Assembly (NCBI RefSeq): GCF_001657475.1
Contig: NZ_LXEY01000018.1
Span: 124,001-188,000, forward strand
Direction: 5' to 3'
Source: Enteractinococcus helveticum
GTDB lineage: Bacteria; Actinomycetota; Actinomycetes; Actinomycetales; Micrococcaceae
Length of the DNA: 64,000 bases
Shown here: piece by piece, positions 56,873 through 64,000 of the stretch
Numbering within the stretch: position 1 is the first letter of the stretch
Layout of the letters: every line of letters starts with the position of its first letter
Position numbers and translations under genes: made by a program
The notes under the pieces: model-generated
What the model saw: the letters and a program-made list of their open reading frames with translations, nothing else
Databases searched by the model: none
What the model was told of the DNA's origin: nothing

Positions 56873-57928
56873 ATGAGGATTCCGACAACGATGCGAGCAG
56901 CCGTGATCCACGACCACGGCGGGTACGAAGTCCTCGAGGTCAAAGACGTCGACGTGCCATCCGTACAGCCCGGCGAGGTCCTCATCGAAGTTCGTTCTGC
57001 CGCATTGAATAATACCGACCTGTGGACCAGACAAGGTGCATACGGTAGCCCCGAGAATCCCAACGCCTTGTCAGGCTGGCGGGGACCCATAACCTTCCCA
57101 CGCATTCAAGGCGCCGACGTCGCCGGACGGGTGGTTGCAGTCGGTAGCGCTCAAGATGAACAGCTCATCGGCGCCAGAGTGGTCATTGATCCGGCAATCT
57201 ATGACACTGCCAGCCCAGATGCCAACCCTGTGGGCCTGATGGGTAGCGAGCGCGATGGCGGATATGCCCAATATGTCACCGCACCAACCGCACGAGTCCA
57301 CGACATGACAGATGCCCCGTTGACCGACGACCAGTTGGCAACGCTGCCCACCGCCTACGGCACGGCCCTGGGCATGATGGAGCGTGGAAGAGTACAAGCG
57401 GGGCAGACCGTCTTAGTCTCGGGCGCTTCCGGCGGTGTAGGACTGGGGCTGGTGCAACTGGCTCGCGCTCGCGGTGCTCGCGTATTGGCCATCAGCAGTG
57501 GTTCAAAACGTAAAGCTGTCCAACAGGCCGGTGCGCATGAAGTCCTCGACAGGGCGTATAGCATCGTCGAACAGGTCCACGCTGTGGCACCACAGGGTAT
57601 CGATATTGGACTTGATGTGGTCGCCGGTGACCTGCTCCGTGATGGCTTGCCGCTGCTCAAGGAAAGTGGCCGGTGGGTCGTGTCGGGAGCACTGGGCGGT
57701 TACGATGTGCGCTTTGATGTCCGTCGTCTGTATTTACACAATGCACAGCTCATCGGATCCTCCATGCACACGCCAACACACTTTGACTTATTGATGCAGC
57801 TGGCTCGTAGCGGTGCCGTTGATCCCGTGATTGCAGCTGCCTATTCGCTGGACGACGTGCATCAAGCGCAGCAGACGCTGGAACGCCGGACGCACGTAGG
57901 CAAAATCGTGTTACATCCGTGGCCATAA
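56873..57928 (+). CDS. Quinone oxidoreductase-like medium-chain dehydrogenase
   Basis: A 351-residue NADPH-dependent MDR-superfamily protein. The GroES-like N-terminal domain (about 5-140) has VLIEVRSAALNNTDLWTRQG and GADVAGRVVAVG; the Rossmann domain has VSGASGGVGLGLVQLA (about 182-197). The catalytic zinc cysteine of true alcohol dehydrogenases is missing, since NNTD stands where C is expected, so a zinc-free quinone or enone reductase is more likely. ATG 56873 has TGGGGG upstream. The 162-base gap to the divergent DapA-family gene should hold both promoters. Confidence 0.9.
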   Translation: MRIPTTMRAAVIHDHGGYEVLEVKDVDVPSVQPGEVLIEVRSAALNNTDLWTRQGAYGSPENPNALSGWRGPITFPRIQGADVAGRVVAVGSAQDEQLIGARVVIDPAIYDTASPDANPVGLMGSERDGGYAQYVTAPTARVHDMTDAPLTDDQLATLPTAYGTALGMMERGRVQAGQTVLVSGASGGVGLGLVQLARARGARVLAISSGSKRKAVQQAGAHEVLDRAYSIVEQVHAVAPQGIDIGLDVVAGDLLRDGLPLLKESGRWVVSGALGGYDVRFDVRRLYLHNAQLIGSSMHTPTHFDLLMQLARSGAVDPVIAAAYSLDDVHQAQQTLERRTHVGKIVLHPWP

Positions 57929-58002
57929 CATCCTAGAGAATCCGGCAGGTTACACAACATCGCCTGTCAGCTAGGCTAGGAGACAAGCTGCGGAGGTGAC
58001 CT

Positions 58003-58332
58003 ATGCGACGCCGTATCATGATCGGGCTAGGCATTCTAGTAGCCCTGGCCGGATTGCTGGTCGTGATGCTCATGGGCATAGCGCGCGGATGGAATCTGGG
58101 CGGTATCGTCTGGATGGTGCTGAGCTGTCTGTTCATTATTGGGCTCACGGTGCGCTGTATCCGTGCGGCACCCGGACGGCGCATGCGCGAGACCTTCGGC
58201 CCGATCGTGGATGCCGGGGATGTCTACCAGAAGCATCTGATGGGGCGCCCGACAGCACAAGAAAGTCTCTACGAAGCATCCAAGTTGATCCCGCGCGATA
58301 AATACAGTTCTGAAGAAAGGCCAGAACGGTGA
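58003..58332 (+). CDS. Small membrane protein, function unknown
   Basis: A 109-residue protein with two membrane helices (about 5-26 and 33-51), separated by a short loop, and a basic, hydrophilic C-terminal half with RRMRETFGPIVDAGDVYQKHL. No family recognised. ATG 58003 follows an excellent GGAGGTGA site. It converges on the hydrolase gene with a seven-base gap, so both transcripts probably overlap. Confidence 0.75.
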   Translation: MRRRIMIGLGILVALAGLLVVMLMGIARGWNLGGIVWMVLSCLFIIGLTVRCIRAAPGRRMRETFGPIVDAGDVYQKHLMGRPTAQESLYEASKLIPRDKYSSEERPER

Positions 58333-58339
58333 GCCGCTA

Positions 58340-59296
58340 CTAAGCATCCGTCAGGCGAGACACCATCAACACTGCCACGGCACCCGACCGTTCGTAATGC
58401 ATCAGGTGTCCGGTGTGCTGCAAAACGTACGTTTCGACGTCGTCGGTGGCCAACACCTCGGCCAGGACTGATATATCCTGCGGGGATGACAGCTCGTCGT
58501 CGGCGCCACCAATCATGGTCACCGGCACACACAAGCGATCAGCGAAATCAGCCACCGTGTGCGTGATGGAGGCCTGATAAGCCTCCAACAGCGTTGCCGG
58601 GGAGTCAAAGCCGGAGAAGTATGCCTGGTGCTGATCATGGGTATAAGCCAACACGCGAGGATCATCGGTTTTGGTCATGAACGCGCCGGTGGCCCACACA
58701 ATAAGCTTATTTCCCAGCAGGCGACGCCCCACCGCTGACGGCAACGCCGCACAGAGCCGATAAAACCCATCGGTCACCAGCGTTGCGGCACGGTCCACCG
58801 GTGTTCCAGCGTCCAGGGCTGGTTTGGCAATCGGATTCAATAACACCAGGTGCGGGTAATCCACCGCGTCGGCAGCCACCGCGGCGGCTGCAGTGACTGA
58901 CCCAAAAGAGTGGCCCACCAGGATAGGGGAGGTCATAGACTTGGCGATCTGGTTGACGATGTGCCCATAGTGTTCAACGCTGTGGGGGGCATCAGGCATC
59001 GCGCCCGAAACACCAAACCCCGGCAGATCAGGCACCCAGACCTCATATGGGGTCAACCCATCGACAATCAGCTCCAGCCCGTGGTGATCGCCGCGGAACC
59101 CATGCACCGCCAGTAACTGCGGTGCACCAGGCGGCCCGGGGTATTTGAACACGGCCACCTCAAAGGGCACCCCTGAGACCGGGTCGGTGACCGTCACCCC
59201 GAATCGCTGAGGATCCCGCTGGACGTGTCCGGTTAATACGGCGCGGTCACGAACTAAAAACCGCGGTCGCAACCGGGCGGCAATCCCATCACTCAT
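58340..59296 (-). CDS. Alpha/beta hydrolase
   Basis: A 318-residue cytoplasmic serine hydrolase. The oxyanion region is LLAVHGFRGDHHG (about 61-73), the nucleophile elbow VGHSFGS has Ser130, and the histidine is probably His297 in TGHLMHYE near the C-terminus. MIGGADDELSSP (about 258-269) likely supplies the acid. This is the lipase/epoxide-hydrolase-like alpha/beta fold; the substrate cannot be predicted. It is divergent from glpK with a 79-base gap. ATG 59296. Confidence 0.88.
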   Translation of the reverse strand: MSDGIAARLRPRFLVRDRAVLTGHVQRDPQRFGVTVTDPVSGVPFEVAVFKYPGPPGAPQLLAVHGFRGDHHGLELIVDGLTPYEVWVPDLPGFGVSGAMPDAPHSVEHYGHIVNQIAKSMTSPILVGHSFGSVTAAAAVAADAVDYPHLVLLNPIAKPALDAGTPVDRAATLVTDGFYRLCAALPSAVGRRLLGNKLIVWATGAFMTKTDDPRVLAYTHDQHQAYFSGFDSPATLLEAYQASITHTVADFADRLCVPVTMIGGADDELSSPQDISVLAEVLATDDVETYVLQHTGHLMHYERSGAVAVLMVSRLTDA

Positions 59297-59375
59297 AGCG
59301 ACCAGTCTATAGATTCAGCACACGACATCGCTGCACGAGTGACCTAGGGCGCAGCAATGTGGTTAAGTAACGCTT

Positions 59376-60908
59376 ATGGTTGCAGCATCAACACCGACGA
59401 TCATCATGGCCCTTGATCTGGGCACCACCTCCACCCGGGTGGCCCTGTACGACGCCGAGGGCAACACCGTCACCATCGTGGCCCGCGAACACCAACAGTA
59501 TTTCCCGCAGCCCGGCTGGGTGGAACACGACGCCACCGAGATCTGGGCCAATATCCGCGAGCTGTCGGCGCTCGCATTAGCCCGCGCCCACCTGACCGCC
59601 GCCGATATCGCTGCAATCGGAATTACCAACCAGCGCGAAACCATTGTCGCCTGGGATGCCACCACCTCGGTGCCCGTGCACCGGGCGATCGTGTGGCAGG
59701 ATGCTCGCACCGATGCCCACATCGAACACCTGATCGCAAACGGCCACAACTCCGCGATGCAGCAAGCCACCGGGCTGAACCTGTCAGCCTATTTCTCGGC
59801 GCCCAAAATGGCCTGGTTATTAGCAAATAACGACGACGCTGCCCGCTTAGCCCAAGCGGGCACCCTGCGCTTTGGCACGATTGATTCCTGGATCATTTGG
59901 AACCTGACCGGTGGGACCGTGCACGCCACGGACATTACCAACGCCTCACGCACCTCGCTGATGAATATCCACACCGGGGCCTGGGACTACCAGCTGGGCC
60001 GCGTGTTCGGCATCGAGCCCAAGATACTGGAATCTGCCCTGCCACAGATCCACCCCTCGGTCCACGATTATGGCACCGTGACCCCGGGCCTGGCCGTTGC
60101 AGGGGTGCCGATCACCGGCGTACTGGGCGACCAGCAGGCGGCAAGCTTTGGTCAAACCATCTTCTCGGCCGGTGAGGCCAAGAACACCTACGGCACCGGG
60201 TGTTTTCTGCTGTATAACACCGGCCACGAACCAGTGTTATCGTCGTCGGGATTACTGACCACGGTTGCCTACCAACTGCCGGGCCAAGACCCCGTCTACG
60301 CGCTGGAAGGTTCGGTGGCCCAGGCCGGTTCGGTCGTCCAGTGGCTGCGCGACCAGCTGGGCATTATCCAGCACTCGGCAGATATCGAAGCCCTGGCCAA
60401 TAGCGTCGAAGACCACGGGGGAGTGTACTTCGTACCGGCATTCTCGGGCCTTTTTGCACCGTGGTGGCGCCCGGATGCCTCCGGAACAATCATCGGGCTG
60501 ACCAGTTATGCCACCGCCGGCCACATCGCCCGCGCCGCCCTGGACGCCACCGCGTATCAAACTCTCGACGTGGTAGCGGCCGTGGAAGCCGACACCGGAG
60601 CAACACTGCGCCGCCTGAATGTTGACGGCGGTATGAGCATTAACGATCAGCTGATGCAATTCCAAGCCGACATTCTCGACGTCGAGATCCACCGCAACGC
60701 CGATGTGGAAACCACCGCCCGCGGCGCTGCTTATGCAGCCGGTCTGGGTGCCGGCATTTGGGCCTCAACCCAGCAGCTTCGCGCCCTGTGGCAGTCCGGT
60801 GGCCACTGGAGCCCACATATTGACCCGGATAAACGCGCCCGATTGATCTCCGGCTGGCACGCTGCAATTGACCACGCGATTGGGTGGCCAGTTGAACAAC
60901 CGGGTTAG
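59376..60908 (+). CDS. glpK: Glycerol kinase
   Basis: A 510-residue FGGY-family kinase converting glycerol to glycerol-3-phosphate. ATP-binding ALDLGTTSTRVALYD is at about 12-26; glycerol-binding NQRETIVAWD is at about 86-95; GVLGDQQAASFGQ (about 248) and the second FGGY signature region LNVDGGMSINDQLMQFQADI (about 412) are present. No glpF or glpD is adjacent. ATG 59376 is 79 bases from the divergent hydrolase and has no clear ribosome site (GTTAAGTAACGCTT precedes it), so the leader may be short. Confidence 0.94.
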   Translation: MVAASTPTIIMALDLGTTSTRVALYDAEGNTVTIVAREHQQYFPQPGWVEHDATEIWANIRELSALALARAHLTAADIAAIGITNQRETIVAWDATTSVPVHRAIVWQDARTDAHIEHLIANGHNSAMQQATGLNLSAYFSAPKMAWLLANNDDAARLAQAGTLRFGTIDSWIIWNLTGGTVHATDITNASRTSLMNIHTGAWDYQLGRVFGIEPKILESALPQIHPSVHDYGTVTPGLAVAGVPITGVLGDQQAASFGQTIFSAGEAKNTYGTGCFLLYNTGHEPVLSSSGLLTTVAYQLPGQDPVYALEGSVAQAGSVVQWLRDQLGIIQHSADIEALANSVEDHGGVYFVPAFSGLFAPWWRPDASGTIIGLTSYATAGHIARAALDATAYQTLDVVAAVEADTGATLRRLNVDGGMSINDQLMQFQADILDVEIHRNADVETTARGAAYAAGLGAGIWASTQQLRALWQSGGHWSPHIDPDKRARLISGWHAAIDHAIGWPVEQPG

Positions 60909-60912
60909 AATA

Positions 60913-60927
60913 CTAGTCTTAGACTAG
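60913..60927 (+). terminator. Palindrome between glpK and leuS
   Basis: CTAGTC (60913-60918) and GACTAG (60922-60927) form a perfect 6-bp stem with loop TTA, followed by ATTTGACCTTTT. It starts four bases after the glpK stop. It may be a weak terminator or an operator for leuS. Confidence 0.45.
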
Positions 60928-60961
60928 ATTTGACCTTTTGACCGAGTGTAGACAGGACATC

Positions 60962-63454
60962 GTGACGAACACATCGAAGCAAGCCGCAACCGAGCGTGAA
61001 GAATATTCGTTTGCAGCCATCGAGAAGCGCTGGGCCGGCTATTGGGAAAAGAACAAGACTTTCAAAGCCGCCGACGACGGTAAACGCCCCCGCCGCTACG
61101 TGCTGGATATGTTCCCCTACCCCTCTGGTGACCTACACATGGGCCACGCTGAGGCATTTGCCATGGGCGACGTCGTCTCCCGCTACTGGATGCTGCGCGG
61201 CTACGATGTGTTGCACCCCATTGGCTGGGACTCCTTTGGTCTGCCCGCCGAAAACGCCGCGATTGCCCGCGATGCCCACCCGGCCGAATGGACCTATAAC
61301 AACATCGCCACGCAGCGCTCCTCGTTCGAACGCTATGCGATTTCAGTCGACTGGGACACCATCCTGCACACCTCTGATCCCGAATATTACAAGTGGACTC
61401 AGTGGCTATTTCTGAAGTTTTATGAACGCGGCTTAACCTACCGCAAAAAATCCCAGGTCAACTGGTGCCCCAAAGACCAAACCGTGCTGGCTAACGAGCA
61501 GGTTGTTGACGGCGCGTGCGAACGCTGTGGCACCGAAGTGACCAAGAAGGCCCTGGAACAGTGGTACTTCAAGATCACCGACTACGCCGAACGCCTGCTG
61601 CAAGACATGGACGCGTTGGAAGGCCAGTGGCCAGAGCGCGTGCTGAACATGCAGCGCAACTGGATTGGTAAATCCACCGGCGCGACCGTGACCTTTGCGA
61701 TCGAAGACGGCCCCGAGATTGAGGTCTACACGACCCGTCCGGACACGCTGTACGGGGCAACTTTCATGGTGGTGGCCGCCGATGCTGATCTGGCCGAAGA
61801 ACTGGTCACCGAAGACCACGCCGAAGCCCTGGCCAGCTATCGCGAAGAACTCAAACACGTTTCCGATATCGACCGCCAGTCAGCTGACCGACCAAAGACC
61901 GGCGTCTTTTTGGGTCGCTACGGCATCAACCCGCTCTCCGGTGAACGCGTCCCCGTCTGGGCCTCCGATTATGTACTGGCCGACTACGGTACCGGTGCGA
62001 TCATGGCGGTTCCTGCCCACGATCAGCGCGACATGGACTTTGCCCGTGCCATGGACCTACCGGTACGCACGGTGGTTGATACCGGTGAAGACAACCCCGA
62101 AGACACCGGGCTTGCCACCACCGAGACCGGCACCAACATCAACTCTGGCCAACTGGATGGCCTGTCCGGACAAGCCGCGATCGACAAAGCTATCGAGCTG
62201 CTGGCTGCCAAAGGCACCGGCGAAGCCTCGGTCAACTACCGCCTGCGTGACTGGCTGCTATCTCGCCAGCGTTTCTGGGGGACCCCCATTCCGATCATCC
62301 ACTGTGATGACTGTGGCCTGGTCCCCGTGCCTGCCGACCAACTGCCAGTCCAGCTGCCAACCGACCTACACGGTCAACAGTTGGCGCCCAAGGGCAAATC
62401 GCCACTGGAAGCTGCCGAAGACTGGGTCAACGTCGAATGCCCGACCTGTGGCCGTGCCGCCACCCGTGACACCGACACCATGGACACCTTCGTGGACTCA
62501 TCCTGGTACTACATGCGCTTTACCGACTCCAATAACAGCGAACAAGTCTGGGACCGCGACCGCCTGGATCGCTGGGCGCCAGTGGACCAATACGTCGGCG
62601 GTGTTGAACACGCGATCCTGCACCTGCTCTACTCGCGCTTCTTCACCAAAGCCCTCTACGACATGGGACTGGTCAGCTTCACCGAACCATTCGCACGATT
62701 GCTCAACCAGGGCCAAGTGCTCAACGGCGGCAAAGCGATGTCCAAATCACTCGGTAACGGTGTCGATTTAGGTGTACAACTCGATGAATTCGGGGTCGAC
62801 GCCATCCGACTGACCATGGTATTTGCCTCACCACCAGAAGACGACATCGACTGGGCCGACGTCGCACCCGGCGCCTCCCTGAAATTCCTGGCCCGTGCTT
62901 GGCGTCTGGCCCAAGAAGTTCAGTACGCTGACTCAGCAGCCGGCACCGACCCATCCACCGGGGCATTAGCACTGCGCCAGACCACCCATAAGATCGTCCA
63001 CGAAGCCCAGGGCCTGTTGGACGACCAGAAGTTCAACGTGGTCATTGCCCGCACCATGGAATTGGTCAACGCCACCCGTAAGGAAATCGACAATGGTGCC
63101 GGGGCCGCCGATCCGGCAGTACGTGAGGCAGCCGAAGTAGTTGCCCAATTGCTGTCACTGGTGGCTCCATACACCGCCGAAGACATGTGGGCCATGCTGG
63201 GCCATGAACCATCAGTGTCCCGGTCGACCTGGCTCAACGTCGATGAATCCCTGCTGGTCGAAGACAAGATCACCGTCATCGCCCAAGTCCAAGGCAAATT
63301 GCGCGACCGCTTCGAAGTCCCCGCCGATATTTCCGAACAGGACCTGGAAACCATGGCACGCGACTCACAAAATGTGCAGCGCGCCATCGGCGATCAACAG
63401 ATTCGCAAAGTCATTGTGGTCAAAGGCAAGCTCGTGAACTTCGTGGTGGGCTAA
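60962..63454 (+). CDS. leuS: Leucine-tRNA ligase
   Basis: A class I synthetase of 830 residues. The HIGH motif appears as [11 protein letters not shown] (about 52-62) and KMSKS as KAMSKS (591-596). Between them lie the zinc-like insertion with CPKD and CERCGTEV and the CP1 editing domain with [16 protein letters not shown]. The anticodon-binding helical domain and a short C-terminal domain end the protein. GTG 60962 has AGGA upstream; the TTG eight codons earlier (60938) is an alternative. degV follows seven bases later. Confidence 0.97.
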   Translation: MTNTSKQAATEREEYSFAAIEKRWAGYWEKNKTFKAADDGKRPRRYVLDMFPYPSGDLHMGHAEAFAMGDVVSRYWMLRGYDVLHPIGWDSFGLPAENAAIARDAHPAEWTYNNIATQRSSFERYAISVDWDTILHTSDPEYYKWTQWLFLKFYERGLTYRKKSQVNWCPKDQTVLANEQVVDGACERCGTEVTKKALEQWYFKITDYAERLLQDMDALEGQWPERVLNMQRNWIGKSTGATVTFAIEDGPEIEVYTTRPDTLYGATFMVVAADADLAEELVTEDHAEALASYREELKHVSDIDRQSADRPKTGVFLGRYGINPLSGERVPVWASDYVLADYGTGAIMAVPAHDQRDMDFARAMDLPVRTVVDTGEDNPEDTGLATTETGTNINSGQLDGLSGQAAIDKAIELLAAKGTGEASVNYRLRDWLLSRQRFWGTPIPIIHCDDCGLVPVPADQLPVQLPTDLHGQQLAPKGKSPLEAAEDWVNVECPTCGRAATRDTDTMDTFVDSSWYYMRFTDSNNSEQVWDRDRLDRWAPVDQYVGGVEHAILHLLYSRFFTKALYDMGLVSFTEPFARLLNQGQVLNGGKAMSKSLGNGVDLGVQLDEFGVDAIRLTMVFASPPEDDIDWADVAPGASLKFLARAWRLAQEVQYADSAAGTDPSTGALALRQTTHKIVHEAQGLLDDQKFNVVIARTMELVNATRKEIDNGAGAADPAVREAAEVVAQLLSLVAPYTAEDMWAMLGHEPSVSRSTWLNVDESLLVEDKITVIAQVQGKLRDRFEVPADISEQDLETMARDSQNVQRAIGDQQIRKVIVVKGKLVNFVVG

Positions 63455-63461
63455 CCCCACC

Positions 63462-64000
63462 ATGACCGAAATTGCCCCGTGGATCGCCCGACTGACCGTT
63501 CGCTCGCGTGAAGTACGCAGCGAAGCGGTCGGTTGGGCACGCTACATCAAACCGCAGCGACGCGACCGGGTGGCCATTGTCACCGACACCTCAGCAGCCC
63601 TACCCGATGAAGTCCACAAATTACCCAACGGATCAGAGCTATTTATCATCCCCATTCCGGTGATGATCGGTGATCAGATTTATAACGAGGACGACGACAC
63701 GCTTCACCACGATCTGTCCATCGCCCTGGCATCCGGCACCGCACTGCGTACTTCGCGCCCGTCACCAGGCCAATTCTCTGCCCTGTATAAACACATCGCA
63801 GAACAAGGCTATGGCCACATTCTGTCGATCCACCTGTCGTCAAAATTATCCGGCACTACGGACGCCGCACGCGTGGCTGCTCAGACCTCGTCGATTCCTG
63901 TGACAGTCCTGGATTCGCATAACGCTGGCCTATCGTTGGGAAATGCTGTGCTGGACGTGCTGATCCGCACCCGATTAGGTCTCTCACCGCAATACCTAGC
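63462..64000 (+). CDS. DegV-family protein, 3' end cut off
   Basis: The frame is open from ATG 63462 to the window end (179 complete codons). After an N-terminal lead of about 35 residues comes the DegV start VAIVTDTSAALPDEV, then IPIPVMIGDQIYNE, RTSRPSPGQFSALY and ILSIHLSSKLSGTTDAAR, the fatty-acid-binding signatures of the family. DegV (FakB-like) proteins bind fatty acids for the acyl-phosphate kinase FakA; the usual fakA partner, if any, is outside the window. It follows leuS by seven bases. Confidence 0.88.
   Translation, partial: MTEIAPWIARLTVRSREVRSEAVGWARYIKPQRRDRVAIVTDTSAALPDEVHKLPNGSELFIIPIPVMIGDQIYNEDDDTLHHDLSIALASGTALRTSRPSPGQFSALYKHIAEQGYGHILSIHLSSKLSGTTDAARVAAQTSSIPVTVLDSHNAGLSLGNAVLDVLIRTRLGLSPQYL

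Noticed and set aside
60909-60961. A T-box leader upstream of leuS.
   Set aside because: The gap is only 53 bases and lacks the T-box core; it is far too short for a T-box riboswitch.

Overview
The window is a stretch of actinobacterial chromosome, most likely from a moderate-GC member of the Micrococcales (a Micrococcaceae-type organism such as Yaniella or Enteractinococcus; the genus is a guess). The evidence is the combination of MihF (the actinobacterial integration host factor), a DUF3000 protein next to an HRDC ribonuclease D, a DUF349 protein, the ruvC-ruvA-ruvB-yajC-secD-secF-rel order, a PriA without helicase motifs, frequent GTG and TTG starts, and the order pyrR-pyrB-pyrC-membrane protein-carA-carB-pyrF-mihF-gmk-rpoZ-coaBC-metK-priA that is familiar from mycobacteria. 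No rRNA, tRNA, CRISPR array, prophage or insertion sequence was recognised.

Layout. 1-9.8 kb: the tail of a TrmA-type RNA methyltransferase, aconitase, an aldo/keto reductase and small proteins, then a minus-strand block (msrB, DUF3000, ribonuclease D, Tat-exported Rieske lipoprotein) and a membrane-anchored hydrolase. 9.8-19 kb: yebC, the RuvABC Holliday-junction genes, the YajC/SecD/SecF translocase accessory genes and the (p)ppGpp enzyme Rel. 19-31 kb: an AbiEi-like gene and a DUF349 gene on the minus strand, then hisS, aspS, a membrane HIRAN-domain protein, dtd, rarA, rpsD and alaS. 31-38.5 kb: ruvX, mltG, aroE, aroC, a fused aroK-aroB gene, efp and nusB. 38.6-53.6 kb: the pyrimidine operon behind a PyrR-type RNA hairpin, followed by mihF, gmk, rpoZ, coaBC, metK and priA. 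53.6-55.8 kb: a decaying segment with a broken yhcG (DUF1016) gene and a broken tetR gene. 55.8-60.9 kb: accessory metabolism (DapA-family protein, quinone oxidoreductase, hydrolase, glycerol kinase). 61-64 kb: leuS and the start of a degV gene that runs off the window.

Functional links. aroE, aroC and aroKB supply shikimate-pathway steps from dehydroquinate synthesis to chorismate (dehydroquinase and EPSP synthase are not here). pyrB, pyrC, carA, carB and pyrF cover four enzymes of UMP synthesis under PyrR; gmk, rpoZ and rel link nucleotide metabolism to transcription and the stringent response. Four aminoacyl-tRNA synthetases and Dtd serve translation.

The main anomaly is carA. Its glutamine amidotransferase domain has lost both the nucleophilic cysteine (Gly256) and the catalytic histidine (Tyr348), with further changes at positions that bind glutamine, while carB looks intact. 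This predicts a carbamoyl-phosphate synthetase that uses free ammonia or another glutaminase. Other points of note are the aroK-aroB fusion, a DapA-family protein whose Schiff-base lysine is arginine, a possible ATT start for ribonuclease D, a terminator that abuts the next start codon, and two adjacent fresh pseudogenes.
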